Below, one piece after another: positions 23,324 to 36,700 of a stretch of 64,000 nt of DNA; the first letter of the stretch is position 1; every line of letters begins with the position of its first letter. The stretch spans positions 1-64,000 of the forward strand of contig SAXG01000073.1 of NCBI GenBank assembly GCA_012932865.1, given 5' to 3'. The notes under the pieces were generated by a model. The model worked only from the letters and a program-made list of their open reading frames with translations, was not told where the DNA came from and did no database searches. The stretch comes from Amylostereum areolatum (Eukaryota > Basidiomycota > Agaricomycetes > Russulales > Stereaceae). The position numbers and the translations under genes are program-made.

Positions 23324-25140
23324 TCAACGTTCAACCACTGTGGTCCATATACGCAAGCGGGACAAGAGCAAGGCCTCGCTATGCGTAGAAGAGTACCTGG
23401 GTCGGATGAAACATATGGTTTCGATCGGATTACCCGCTTTTGAGCGCGACGACACCATGTCGATCAGCTGGTCTTCGTAATGGTCGATCGCTGTGGATTT
23501 TGAAGAACCGACGATAAGGAAACGAAGGTTGGGCAGGAAGCTGTGTGCCTGTGCAAGGTTCGACGAATTAACAGTTGTTCGGTTGTTGGTAGTCTGTAGA
23601 ATGCGAATCGAGTGGATGTTCAATGCAACGACGGTCACGTTGGTAAACGGCGTGAGCGCATGTCGCCAAAGTTCGGCAGATAAATCATCGTAGGGGCAGC
23701 CGCTGGTGACGATGTCGATCCTGCGAATGTGGGGGATATCATCCGAAAGCGCTGAACGAACACGTGAGATGACCGACAGCACGCTGATGTCGGCGATGCA
23801 GACGGTGAATTTTAGCGTGACAAACACGTCCTGAAAGCGCGTGCGGGGGAAACGCGAATGGACGGAATTGTCGGGGGATATGGAGCGTAGCCGTACACTC
23901 AACTCGTCATCGCGTTGGCTTTCGACGATGGATAGAGACCAATTCAATGTGGGATTGGACGCTATAAGTCCGCGCATGTGGGATGCAACCTCCTCGATCG
24001 AGCTCTGGATGACCTCGTTGGAGTCGAGGAGGTCGCTTCCAATATCAAAGTAGTCAACGTGCTCTTGGTGCATTCGGCGAACGTGGGGCGCCGACATGTG
24101 GGACCACAAATCGCTACAGCGACATTCGTGGGACAGTAACTGTATGGCCTCCAGTTTATCGAGAGCCACGATGCGATCGTGATGTGAAAGGAGGGACATG
24201 TTGGGGATAGCGTGTCCCAAGACGAGCGTTTGGAGCATCGGAGCGCGCTCGAGGATGTCGAGAAGTTTGTCCGGGGGAAACAACGGGGACTGCAAGTCAA
24301 ACTTGAGGGAGAGTGTGGTCAAGACGGCAGAATTCTAGGAAACAAAGGCGTTCTCCATTTTTATGTGGCGCAGGCAGGGAGATTGTATGGAGGGGAGGTC
24401 GTATAACTCATTGCCAAATGTCGTCCAGTTCTCAACGTCAACGGCGATCTCATCCAAGCACGGCGCGTTGCGTCCCGCAAGGAGCTCCATCAGTTCGAAA
24501 ACATAGTCGCTCTTTGCATGTCTAAGATCGTAGCTGATCTTCTGCGCGCGCGCGATGTACCGCTTGACGATGTCTTTGTTCCATGTTGAAAGGTAAGGGT
24601 AGACTCCAGGGTCGAAAAGACGCAAAACGAGCGGTTGGTCTTTGGCGCGTTGGATCATGATGTCTGAGGCCCGAGGTAAGACCGTAGCGTGGAGGGCCCA
24701 GATAGGTGCCATATCGAGGAGGATGCATCGCCATAACCGGCACACATGGGTGAGTGGGTGAGTGCGATCAAGTCCAACGTCCCGACGTTGCCTGAAGATC
24801 GGGCAAGTTTGAGTGGCAGGTCAAAGGGAGGGGAATACATGTGCGCGACAATGGCGAAGATGATGCGGAGGACATCGTCGTTCAGTCGACTCGGAGCGAC
24901 TGGAGCGAGTTCGTCACACTGGGGCGTATATGCGTCGGACCTTGGAGTGCAAGCTTCGAGATCTGGACTTGTTTCCGTTCGGTTGTTGGGGGTATCTCTG
25001 AGATTTCCGTACAACGATGTTCTAACACGCCTAGTTGGTGATAGTCTTAGTATGTAGCACTTGCTACGAGTCATGACGGACTGTGAAATGGGAACGTACG
25101 ATTCAAGGCTAGATAGATCGCCAGGGTTAGGGTTAGACAT
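23324..25140 (-). pseudogene. F-box protein pseudogene with two lesions
   Basis: From MSNPNPG (25140) the frame runs through an acidic N-terminus to the F-box SRLNDDVLRIIFAIVAHMY and DLIALTH. There an exact 8-bp tandem duplication (TGGGTGAG twice, plus strand 24747-24762) shifts the frame. Dropping one copy would continue into VCRLWRCILLDMAPIWALHA, the second half of the F-box. Further on, an in-frame TAG (24335-24337) interrupts KMENAF...NSAVLTTLSL. The rest, to VVER at 23324, is an open leucine-rich region with no further stops. Sequence similarity to the other two F-box genes in the window is limited to the domain, so this is a different subfamily. Confidence 0.78.
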
Positions 25141-25726
25141 GATGAGGCCACGGGCATGAGGGGGATAAGTAAACTCGTCTTGGGCTGTGGACGTAACGAA
25201 AGGCACAAGTCACTCAGTGAGTCATACACAGACACTGCCGCCGCCAGAAGCCCGGGCCGCCAGACCGTCCGGCGTCACTCTTTCACGACGTCCTCACGCG
25301 CACGTTCGCACTTCGTTCAACTTTCCTGAGATGGTGAGTACTACTTGAGTCTCCAGCAAGCCTCCAGACATAAACGCCTCATAAACGCGATCGAATACAC
25401 CGGTAAATAAGTACCAGGCCACGGGGGGAGAATACATGCATAAGTAGTACAAAATCTACGACTCGGGGACGAGCGCGGTCCAAATGAGTGTTAGCACAAT
25501 GAGGGGTGGGGAACGACTGTACACGTAGCGAGAAGATAAAGAAGAGAGTATATCGTACAGTATGATAGATACAAAGGTAAAAGATGTAATGAACATTAGC
25601 GATGCGACAGGATGTGATAGTGATGATAGCATACGAAAACAAACCACCTCGAACTCCGGGCGAGCCGCCCATCGGTTCCGAGAACGCGACGCGTGGCGCG
25701 AGGTCCGCTTACGCTCTCCCTCGCAC
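25141..25726. other. Intergenic
   Basis: Spacer between the pseudogene start and the 3' end of epsin. No feature recognised. Confidence 0.45.
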
Positions 25727-27565
25727 TTACGAGGCAGACACCCCGGTCCTCTGCGCGACGATCCGACCGTTCGCCGTAGGTCCGAACCTAAACGCGCACC
25801 ACCGTGTTCAGCGATCGCTCGTATAGTCAGAAAAGACGCAAGCACCGACCTCAGCGCGCCGATATTCCCGAACGTGTCCAGCCCGTCCTCCAGGCCGGTC
25901 TTGCTCGCGAACACCCTCGATAATCTCGAATGCGGACCCGTGAAATTCGGCGCGGACGCCGGCGTGCGCGGCGGGGATGAGGGGACGGAGGACGCGGCGG
26001 AAGAGGGACGGCTGGCTGAGAGCGCGGGTGTGGACGCGGCGCTGAAGGGCGCCGTCGTGGGTGGGCGATGCGAGATGGCGGGGGTGGACGCGGTGCTGAA
26101 GCTTGTGACGTCGCTGTAGCTGGATGCGGGGCGCGGCGGGGGCGAGCTTGCGAACGGGTTGTTGGAGGTCATCGCGGGCGTGGCGAATGGGTTGTTCGAG
26201 CTGGGTTGAAGGGCGAGGGGATTTAGTCAGACGGGTCGGAACGGGTGGAGGGAGGCGTAAAGGTGAGAGTGAAACGTACCCCAACGCGGTCGTCTGCGGC
26301 GAGAGGAGTGTGGGAGTGTAAGCTTGCTGCTGTTGCCATTGCAAAACCTGTGTTTGCGCCTCGGCCTGCTGACGTGCGTACTCGGCCTGGAGGAAAGAAT
26401 GCGCTTGGTCAGACCCGATCGGAACGGTAGAGGGCGCATAATCATGGCCCGTGGGGAGAACGCTTGCCTGAAGCATGGCGTCATATTGAGCCTGTTGCGA
26501 GTACGGATCGTACGCAGCAGTGTATTGGGGCTGCATCTGCGTGAACTGCGTTTGCAGCGGCATCTGGGTGTACTGGGGCTGAAGCGGCATCTGGGTGTGC
26601 TGGGGTTGGACCGAGGTGAACTGAGGTTGGAAGGAGGTGAATTGGGGCTGGACGGAGGTGTACTGCGGCTGAAGCTGGGTGAACTGGGGCTGGAGTTGGG
26701 AAACGGTGGGCGTGTCCGAAAGGTCAATGAGATCCCTAAGAGCGTGTGACTCAGCGTCGAGACCCCGAGAGGAGGAAACCCCGGAGGGACGCACTGGGGT
26801 GTCTCCTTTGCATCGTCGAATAAGCCCTGCTTCGCAAGCTCCGCGAGACGTCTCTGCCGCTCCTCCTCCTCCTGCTTGCTGAGCTTGAGCGCGAGCTTCA
26901 TGTTCTCCTCCTCGTCCCGCGAGGGCCGATGCTGGATCGGTGCAGTCGATTTCGGCCTCGGAGGCAGATGGGGCTCCTGGCTGACCCTTCGGCCTTGCAT
27001 GCGATCGCGCATTTGCCGCCGACGCAGCCGGGCCTCCGCCAGACGGTTCTCGTCGGAAAGCAACCGGGCTACATCGCGGGCGCGGGCGCGGACATCCCCG
27101 CCGACGTCGCGGCCCATGTCGTCGTAGTGCTGGAATTCGGTGAGGGTCTTGACGAGGTAGATGTTCTTGCGGAAATAGGAGGCGACAGAGGGTGCGCCGG
27201 TGTGGAGAAGGTAGTCTAGGAGGGCGAGGGACTGGAAGGGGGTGTCGGTTGATGCGTGTGATGGTCAAGAGCACGAAAACGCACCTTGTAGACGTGCCGC
27301 CAGTTCTTGCCCTTGTCATTCAGACGCTTGTCCAGCATGTCGAGAATGTCGGGAAGGTCGATCCTGCACGAGCTGTCAGATGGAGGGAGGATCAAAAATC
27401 GAGGGGCGCGCACGCGTTGTAGGACATCATCGCGATTTCGTGCATCTGAGCGGCGTTGGGCGGGGAATGGTCGTTGCTGGTCGCGGTACGGACGGCGACC
27501 TCAGCTTCGCTGTAGCCCTTGGCCATGTTCTTCATGGCGCGCATGGCACTCTTGCTGGTCTGCAT
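25727..27565 (-). CDS. Epsin-like endocytic adaptor (ENTH domain)
   Basis: Epsins bind PtdIns(4,5)P2 and ubiquitinated cargo at clathrin/actin endocytic sites. Six exons are inferred. Exon 1 starts MQTSKSAMRAMKNMAKGYSE; ENTH continues VAVRTATSNDH, LDMLDKRLNDKGKNWRHVYK, SLALLDYLLHTGAPSVASYF and YLVKTLTEFQHYDD. A ubiquitin-interacting motif follows (DEEENMKLALKLSKQEEEE). Then come DLIDLSDTP, a Gln-rich imperfect repeat (PQ-Y/F-T units, about 26540-26700), two NPF motifs for EH-domain partners (SNNPFATP, SNNPFASS) and a C-terminal LDTFGNIGALRFGPTANGRI. Several introns change frame, which is why no single frame covers the gene; each has a good donor and acceptor. Stop at 25727. Confidence 0.9.
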
Positions 27566-30500
27566 GGTGCGTGGCGGTGGGCGGAGTGGGTCCGTGCGGG
27601 TGAAGGTGGGCGACGTGGGGCGAGGAAACGTTCGGCCTCGAGCGTCAGTCGGAGGGCGGATATTTGTAGGGGGTCGACGGGTGGCGTCGGGTCCGAGAGG
27701 CTGCGGGAGTTGGTGGAGGGTGCTGACCTCGTTGCGCCCAAGAGGAAGAAGCATCCGAGTGGCCGAGTCCGAGCCCACAGCCAAACCCTATGATAGGGTC
27801 AGCGCACTGGCCAGGCCTCCTCCAAGCTCCAACCAGGATTGAAGGTGGATGAGTGATCGGAGTCTGGACTCATAACGTGGTCATTGGGGGGATATCCTCA
27901 GATGGTATGGAGGAAAAACGCGAGAGCATCCAGCCGAAAACACAAGGGCGCGTCGTCCGCGGGATGACAAAACGCTATCTAACCGTTGCGTGCGCTGCCG
28001 TTGTGCGCATGGCGAGCTGATCTCGAACGGATTGGTCAACGAGACCGTATAGATCATTGTACAGAACATGACTGGACTACGGACCGTCATCTCGAATAAG
28101 CCATACCAAAGATGTCGGACGTTCGAGTGGTGACGTTGGGGGAAGGAGGTCACAAGTTGGGGTATATTTAGAGCCACCCGTGGCCGTACGAAGTAAGAAT
28201 ATGGCGGCGATCGTGAGGGTCGCGGTACGAGTGTGGGATGGGTGAAGTCGATGCGGGCCTACTTCTCGCGAGGGTTTGCTCCGAACGGTCGCTATTGAGG
28301 AGCGTATATGGCACCGGGAGGATACAAGTGACGCGACCAGTACCACCTAGATTGATCTGTAAGATAAGTCCGCCGGGTCCGATTCCAGGAGGCATCTGGG
28401 ACTCGAAGTTCTAAAAACCAAATATCAGAAACGAAAGCCGCCAGAGGCCAAAGTGCGGTAGACACTTACTACTATTGGCCCACTGTATCAAGGCGGTCAG
28501 CCTCACAACAGCATACATACAGTGAGGCTGTCTAGGAAAGGCGATAAAAGGATGTATATGATTCTGAATAATCCCTTGTCAAAATCGAGGATGCAATGTG
28601 CTCTTGTACTTCCGCCGAAGGGTTAAGATCATGTCGACGAACTTTCCCCGGAGAGGGATAACAGTGACGTACAGCGGGCGTACACCTCAAGTCGAAATGA
28701 GACGTCGCAGATCCAACAGAACGCGACGAACGTACCTCGCACCGACGACGAATCCTCCGTACGTTGACAGATCGAACTTAGTACGCACCCCCGCAGGTAA
28801 GGAACTCCAATTGAACGCGAATGGGAACAGAAGCCACGCACGCCACGACGCGATCCATAAATACCCCCCACCTCAGGCCCACGCCGTCGCTCGGGATCGT
28901 TCCGTTGGGACATCGAGGGGCAGCCCTCGACAGCGGGACCTGTGACGCCCCGACGCCTCCCGCATCTCGACCCCGATCGCACATCAAGGGCGATAGAGCG
29001 GTGCGTCTTTCCTTCGAGCGCGCTTGAGCGACGGATGGGCGACCCATTTGGTAGAATTAGCATGCTCACGGATCGATCACGCCTTGTATGTGTGAGCTAT
29101 AGCCCCGTCGGGGGCAGCGACATCTAACGCCCAGGCGTCTTGTAGGGGTTTGCGCGATTGCCAGTAAGCTCGGAATCCGGCGCTGCGACGTCTAAAATCA
29201 CGTACGTACCTAAGTCCGAATCACCCAAAAACATATACAATGACATACCTACAGGTGCCACGGATTTTCCTCCCCGCCGAACCCTTCCAACAGAACCTCC
29301 CTCCAGAGCGCCAAAGCGTATTTCCACGGATGCCAACGCGTGGCCGTGTTCAATCGGTGGGAACATGTTGGAGACGCGTCCGTTCCACCTCCGCAACTCG
29401 TGAGCGGTGACGCCAGGCCAGTCCTAAACGGGACGACGAGCGCTGTGGAACGTGTAAACTCAAAGTGAGCGGATAACGGACAGAAGGGATCAGGGACGGA
29501 AGAGCGCGATCAGTGCCAGTGATTGCCTCCGTCTTCACGCTTCTGGTGAGCTTCCCCTTTCAAGCTACTAGTAGGAGGACAGTGACCGAAGGTCGACGTG
29601 GGTCGGCGAACAGCGCCCCCGGCGGCTTGACGAAGATGCATCTTCTCCTGTGAATGTTCGCCTTTATGACGACGATCTCAGTAGAACCTCCAGTTCGACA
29701 TTCGGAAAGAATTACAGCCGTCGCAAGCTAGCGTGAGAGCAAGCACATGCCGTGTACCGATAGTACAATTCTCTCCAGCAGTGGATGACCTTCGGATCCC
29801 TCCGGCGTGCGCGCCTCCGAGTCCTAACAGTGCTTGTCGAGTTGGCTGATTACTGTCAGAACAGGACCGTGCCTGGCGGCGCCACCATCTTCTCAGTGAC
29901 TTGAGTAAGCCCGCCCTATCGACGTGCTCCTTAGTAGGCTATCAGACAAGGGATTGCATGCGCCAGCGAACCGAGTCGACGTCGGTGCGAACGCTCCATG
30001 ATCTACCGCACAAGCTGCCGCCGTGAACAGTCCCTGGCCCTCGAATCTGGCGCGATAATTCGCTAAAAGAAAGTCCATTCTTCAGAGGTATTTTCGTTGG
30101 TAGAGCGTTGATGAGCACGTACCGAGGGTAAGAGTGAAAAGAGTAGCAGACAGAGTCGAGACGGCACGGGGCGTCGTGCGCGCTTTCTAGCGCTGGCTGT
30201 ATGATCGAAGTACGGCGCCACGAGTCAAATAAGCATCCACCTTCGTACTTAGAAAGAAAGATGAGGAAAAAAACGACTCACGGACATGAATAAGATCCTA
30301 TAAGTGAGTGCGACAAATCGAGATGCTACTCAGGCGATTGACAGGCGACCAGCTCGACTCGGAAACAGAAAAAATCGCAATCACTTTGCAACCATCGATC
30401 ACTGTGAGTTGTGAGCAGACCAGGTTCGAGCTCGCGCTGGCTGGAGGCTCAGGGAAGTGGGGCCTCATAGCCTCATAGCCTCATAGCCCCAACGGCGCCG

Positions 30501-31585
30501 GACGCCTGGCGATCGGTGCGTCGGCTCGATTTCAATGACTCGGTGGGCGCAAATCTACGACGACGCGCGGGTCGGGATGTCCGAGCGGGATCGACGGTCG
30601 AGTCCTCTACCAGCGGCGGTGAGTGGGAGGAAAGAAACCGAGGACGTGCGTTGGCGATCCCCGCCCGCGGCTTGTGATTACGAGTCGGTGATGCTGGTCG
30701 GTGGTAGCTCCCGCCTCGCTCAAATCACCCCAGATTCCCAGAACGCAAGTCAAGAAACCCACCTTCGACACCGCCCCTCGCGCCATGTCCTATACATTCC
30801 GACAACGCCCAACGAGGCTCCCCCGTGAGCCAATCCCACTGACGTTCACGCGCCCCTTCGAGACAAAAACACCACGCAATAAGATTACGATACGAAGCAG
30901 AGGCACGGACGGGGAGAGGGAGATACGTCGCGGGCGCCGACGGCGGGTATGCTAAATAGATCTAAGTATCGATATCCAGGGGACGGCCGCGACGAAGGTA
31001 TGCAACTAGGTGATTTTGCGAGCGAGAAACAAAGGAAAGGCGAGGGGATATTAACAAACAGGGGGGGGACGCACGACGGACCAGGCGATTAAGGAACAAA
31101 CAAGGAAGAGGGAAAAGAAAACAAGGGGGAGGGGAGGACGAACTTGGAAGGGAGTACGGATGGAATTATGTACGAAACGACACGAGGGACACGGAGCAGA
31201 GACGACGCGAGGAGACCAAGTAAATAAGTAAAGAGAGAGACAGAGGAGACGGGTTTTGAAAGGGGCAGGTGGATAGAGTGATTAGGTTAAGGAGACAACG
31301 ACCGAGCAAAGGAGTGGAAAGGCGAGTCCGCGAACTAGACGACCGGGTACAACCGCAACGAGAGATAAAAACGAGCGCGAGGAGGCAAAGGAGAGAGGGG
31401 GGAAAAGAGAGAGAGAGTCCGCGAGTCCGAGGCATCAACGACACATACAACCGATCACCGACGAACCCAAGAAGAACCCTACGACAGCACACCCAAAAAG
31501 TAGTCCATGAACCTCCGCCGCAAAGCCGAGAGCACCATTTACACCACCATCGCCGTCACCATCCACCCACGCGCCGCGGCGCGAT
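27566..31585. other. 4.0 kb without recognisable genes
   Basis: No frame on either strand shows a family motif or plausible exon chain. The first few hundred bases hold the epsin promoter and the last part the 3' UTR side of the zinc-finger gene. A threefold repeat GCCTCATA lies at about 30463-30488. An A/G-rich stretch runs from 31000 to 31500. Confidence 0.45.
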
Positions 31586-33740
31586 CTAAACCCTCATTGC
31601 AGGGGGGGAGTGGACAGGAGAGACGGAGAGGCGAACTTGATCGCCTCCACGGGACTCTGCCTGAGCCGCTCCTGCCCGCGCGACGGCGGGAACCCCTGAT
31701 CCTCGTGCGTACGCCCCGCCGCCGAGTGGGGACCGTGGGGACCGTGTTGTTGTTGCTGCTGAGGCGGGGGCGGCGGATACATACCCCCCACCTGACCCAG
31801 ACCCTGCTCGATGGCGAAAAACGGCGCCGGTCGCGTGTGCGCTGTGGACGGATTGTTGTAGATCTGGTGAAGATACTCGTCCGTGTCGTACGCCACCTGC
31901 GCCTGCTGCTGCTGCTGCTGCTGCTGAAGATGCCGGAACTGATCCTGCTGCTGCCGCCGCAGATCCTGGGAGTAGTGCTGGCCCATCGAAGAGTGCGAGC
32001 TGCGCGGCGGATGCGACGAGCCCGGAAGAGGTTGTCGGGCGTGAGCCGCCGCCTGCGCCTGCGCCACCTGACGCTCCCGCTCCCGGTCCTGCTGCAGACG
32101 GTAGAAATGGTCGAGCTGCTGGATCTGCATCGGGTTCATTGCAGAGTTCCATGACGGTGAGCCGGCGAGACTGAGGTCGTGACTCTGACTCATACCCATA
32201 GGATGACGCTCCCCGTTCGCGGTCGGCGCCCGGGTTGGCGGCGGGATCATCGTCGGATCCTGGGTAGGGTCGTTTGCGAGAGTTTGATGCGTCGGAGAGC
32301 GCGGGTGGGTGGAAGGAAAAGGGAGAGTCGTACGATCCTGCGAGGGGCGACGTTGGGCCGTCTCCGACCAAGTCTGGGCGTCCATAGGCTGAGGATGTTG
32401 ATAGCTCTGGGTGAGGTGCCAATCCAGATCCTGGACTGGGACCGAAAGGAGCGTGGGCGGCGTAGTACGATGCGGGAGCTGTCCCTGGGCGTTGTGCGGT
32501 GGGCGGTCGTCCTGGGCCTGAGGATATGGGAAAAAAGGATTGCGAGGGGATCCCCCATTGGGATGAGGGGAATGAGGAGACGACCGCTGCGAGGGGCGGG
32601 AGTCGTGTAGATGGGTCGGAAGCGTCGTGAGATGTGGGTGGGCGGCTGTCAGGTCGTGCACGGAGATCTGCTGGTGATGGTGGAGGTGGCTGCTGCTGCT
32701 GCTGCTGCTGGTGTTGTTGTTGCTGCTGGTGTTGTGATGGTGCTGTTGACGAGACGAAGTTGCCGTTGGCGGACGCGGCGGTTGTTGCGGTTGTTGCAGA
32801 TGGTGCTGTTGCGCGGCTCCTTGGGAGATCGGCGAGGCCGAAGTCGATGGACTTTCCTGGGGCGAGAAAGGACTGGGTTGTGTCCGAGTGGTGGTAAGCG
32901 GATGCGGTAGAGGGGGAGGGTGGGGCACGAAAGGACTGGGTTGGGGCACGAAAGGACTGGGTTGGGTCACGAAAGGACTGGTGGGTTGGGTCACGAAAGG
33001 AATTGGACGAGACCTGCCTCTGATTCGGGCGGTCGATGTCCGCCGTCTGGATGTGCCACGGCCGATGACCGGCGGGGGCGGGGTGGTACATGAGACCGTC
33101 GGTGTCGCCTTCGTAGCCGGTGCTGGTGCCCGGACGCTGGTGGAGGGGGAGGGAGATGTGGACGTCCTCTTGCTTGACGGAGGCGCCAATATCGGGGTGG
33201 GAGTCGGTGGGGGAGATGCTGTTGGGGTTGGCGGAGCCTTGGGCGCGCTTGCCGCGCTGCTGGGTGGCTTTGTTGGCGGCGGCCATGCTGGCGTGGAGGG
33301 AGGTGAGCTCGCGCATCATACGCTCGTTTTGCTCCGTCTTGTCGGCGTGGACGGTCTGAGCATGCTGACGGAGGTTGTCGAGGCGGGAGAACTGCTTTCC
33401 ACAGTGGCAGGTGAACGGACGCTCGCCGGTGTGTTTTCTGCGGACGACGAGGGGAACGATGAGGAAGGAAACGTTAGGAACGCGCTGGACGACGAGGGGG
33501 AGGGCGAGGAACGCACCGTATGTGCCTGGCCAAATGTTCGCTCCTGCTGAAGACCATTCGACAGTCGCCGTACCCTCTGCACTGGAAGGTTTTGGCGGGG
33601 GCGGGACGGTAGCGTTTGTTGACGCCTTGAGGGGCGGGGGCGGGGGCGGCACCCACGGCGGGGGCGATGGGCTGGGGGTTGTGGGAGACGACGGCAGCCA
33701 TCGGGTCGTCGACGTTGGCGGTGGTGGCGGGAGGGTCCAT
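31586..33740 (-). CDS. C2H2 zinc-finger transcription factor (Usv1/Rgm1-like)
   Basis: Two adjacent N-terminal fingers bind DNA. Exons are 33740-33517 and 33437-31586, 691 residues. Finger 1 is [20 protein letters not shown] and finger 2, after the linker KHTGERP, is [21 protein letters not shown]. The short intron splits exactly between them (HIR/KHTG). This arrangement is that of yeast Usv1/Rgm1-type regulators of stress and carbon response. The rest is low complexity: a SFRDPT/SFRAPT repeat, poly-Q, Pro/Ser-rich parts, Gly/Ala runs and a possible bipartite basic site (SRKRPYPG). The start was chosen at MDPPATT; an upstream in-frame Met adds residues without pattern. Targets are unknown. 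Confidence 0.87.
32921..33003. repeat. Coding minisatellite, about 21-24 bp unit
   Basis: About four copies of a GGGGCACGAAAGGACTGGGTT-like unit, encoding the SFR(D/A)PTQ repeats of the zinc-finger protein. The period is a multiple of three, so copy-number change keeps the frame. Confidence 0.8.
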
Positions 33741-36700
33741 CAGGGAGGGAAAGAAAAAGCTCAGGACCAGCCTATAAGAGTTTTTCGTGCCTGAGTCCAT
33801 TAAGGCACGTCGGAGTCTCAATCGGACCCGGTGACGCGGCGCCAGGACCCTTCCGGCCCTTTTCCCACTCTTTCTCGGCCAGTCGCCGGCCCGCTCCGCT
33901 CACATGCGTGATGCGCCCCTTCTCCCACGCACAGACCTTTCGCTCGGTCCCGCGGCTCGCGTTCCTCAGCTTCTTCCCCCCTCAGGACCGCTCGACGTCG
34001 AACGTCGACGACCCACGGCGAGGAACGACCAGCAAACACGATAAGCAGCGGTGGACCACCGATCCATGATCTCGTCCCCAATCGGGCGGATGCGCGCGCA
34101 CCCAGTCGCACGCGCGCCCGCTGCCAGGGTTTCTCCGAATTTGTCGGATGACCAACGGCCCCGCCCGGGTTTTTTCTTTCTTTCCTTCTTTCTGGCATCT
34201 GCACACATGCTCCCGCTCGCGCCTTCGTTCCCGTCTTCGCACCCGCAAACCATGCGTCCCGCTTTCTCCGCTTTCTCCGTCTCCCCCATCTGATTTTCGC
34301 CCCTCTTACAACATAACCTCCCCCTGGGTGGCTGTCCCCGCGTGCTCCACACCCTCGTCCTCTTGCCGATCCGGCTTTCTTCCATCACGCCGCCGTCCCG
34401 GTTCCCGTCCCCGCGCCTCGTGTCTTGATCCGACTGGCGCCGAACACAACGCTATCTCTCGCCCGCCGCCTCTTCCTCTTCCCAAGTCGCGACGTACGTA
34501 CTTACGAACAAACATACTGCTTTCTGCGGTCAAGTCCAAACGTCGCCTTTTTGTCTTTGTCTTGCTTTGTTCCCGCGCAACCCGTTTGGTTAGCCGTGAG
34601 CTTGAGCGTGTGCACAGCGGCCTTTCGACGGCCTTCGCCTCTTCTTCCGCTCCCCCGCTTCCAATCATATCGGCCCCGTCCAGCCTCAGTTCTATCCCTC
34701 TTCTCGCCCCCGGCCCCCGCCCGCCAGCGCTGCACTCGAGTTGAGTGATTTGAATCCATCGCCCATCAACGACAAAATGATATGCATATGTCACCCGTTT
34801 GCATCACAATCGCCCATTTACTCAGTACTCAGTACTAACCTTGGTCGCGCACGCGCCCGCCCCCCATCATGATCATCTTCTGCACCCCCGTTGAACCCGC
34901 TCCATTATGTCTCCGCCACCGCTAAACCCGCGCCACGATTCGCTTCATCCGTCCACCCTTCTCGCCTCGCACACATGTCCTCCTCCTCCTACCCGCGCGC
35001 ACACTCAGTCTTACCACGCAAGCACGCACAACGCCCGCTCCCCGGCGCCACCCCCATGTCTCAAAAGTGCGCGCCGACACCGGGCGCGATCGCCATCGCC
35101 CGCGTGCGAACGCATACCCCCAATCCGTGCACAATCGAACACCCCCCGGCGGCTCTGCCCTCCCCAGATAAACCCAGATCGATCGCCCATCCTGCGCTAC
35201 CCCCTTGATTATGATCAGCTGTCCCTCGCGCTTCTCCCAAACGAAAAAAATAAACCACAAACGAAACCCGGCCGGGCGTGCCTCCCAAATCAGATGCCAT
35301 CATCGTCCTTGTCCTCCCTCCCCCTCGTTCCTCTCGCGAGTCCCACCCCCCAGGGCGCACGCAAAGGTTAATCTGCCACGCGAGCGGGAGCCGGTGTGAC
35401 CAGAACGAACGGATCGTGAGTGCCACCAAGTACGTACGATCGTGCACCGAGCAGCTCTCCACGGCCAAGTCGCGCCCGTCCACGCGCTCCGTTGCACATC
35501 CCGAGCGCTGGATGTCAACGTTCAACCCGCGACGGGCACCCGCGGGCAGTCGATGGCGGAAAAGGCGTGCTATCACGGGCCAATTCATCGCGGACGTCGA
35601 CATATCATCACCATCCCGATATTCGCGTGACATTAGACTTCCGACGCACGAACCCTGAGCCACCCACGCGTCGGACTCCCCATCTGGCATCCCATTCCCC
35701 CCAGGATCCCTCCTTCCCAGAACCGAACAAGCCCCCCCCTCTTTTTAGCTTCCGTCAGCGAGAAGATAAAAAAATAAGAGCAGATGCGTGGCCGGACCGA
35801 GGATCCTCCTTTGAGCTTAGCTCGCGCCAGAAACCCTCCGTGCATACGCTACCACCTTCTTTGCACTCAAGTTCGACCGGATACTGGATAGCAGCGGAAG
35901 CAGATTGCGCGACATCGGGCCACGCGCCACTCTACGCACGGCAGCATCCTCGCCCTTCGCGACGAGACCCCGGTCAACAAAACGGCGCGTCTCCATCGAG
36001 ACGCACACCCCCGCCGTCGCTCGGGATACAAATGATTTATTCGACGTCCTCCAGAGTCCAGACGTAACGGTGACACCCACAACAGCCTCTTCAAGCTTCA
36101 CCACTCAACGAGGCTTCTCGCGTCGAAACGGACGCAACGATACGTCCGATCACGCTCACGACACACGCGCACGACCGGGTGTCGTCGTGCAGGTTGCGGT
36201 ATTTTGTGTGCTGTATGTAATTCGCCGTAGCGCGTCGCTGCGGATCGCGTCGCTCCGCAGATACATGCATAACCATGGTTTCGTTTTTTCCGGGAGATAT
36301 TGATGAGCGACGGATGGAAGAGAAACGAGCTCGAAGACGACCGGGGGCCGCGACGCGTCCGCTTCACACATCACGTGCGCAACGGGCGTGCGGTCGTTCC
36401 TACTCCCCCCCACCGCCACCTCGTCCACGGACGCCCCGACGTATGGGATGTCGTCTTTTATCTTGTTGTAAGACAGCGTGCACAACCCCACACCTGCCCC
36501 TCCAAAAGAAATTTTTGCCGTGGCCAACAAGCTAGGATAAGCGCCCACACCGCGTCGCCTTCCACCGTGCGCACGCCCGTTCACCCTCTTGCTCAGCGAT
36601 GGTACTTACGGACTATGTTGTCGTGTACATATCTCTGTACCTACTCGCTTCGTACCCGGCCACACCCCCCAGCGGAATAGGACGGGCCGTCGTTTCTTCG

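Noticed and set aside
22606..23480. Small frames between the long-TIR element and the F-box pseudogene
   Set aside because: No motifs, no plausible splice chain and no similarity to neighbours.
25808..27319. 503-codon minus-strand frame over epsin
   Set aside because: It mixes two shifted readings of epsin exons across introns; only its middle (LIDLSDTP to the Gln-rich repeat) is real coding.
31594..33189. 531-codon frame with long Gln/His/Pro runs opposite in phase to the zinc-finger gene
   Set aside because: An alternative reading of the same low-complexity DNA. It lacks the zinc fingers and is not joined to exon 1 by any intron.
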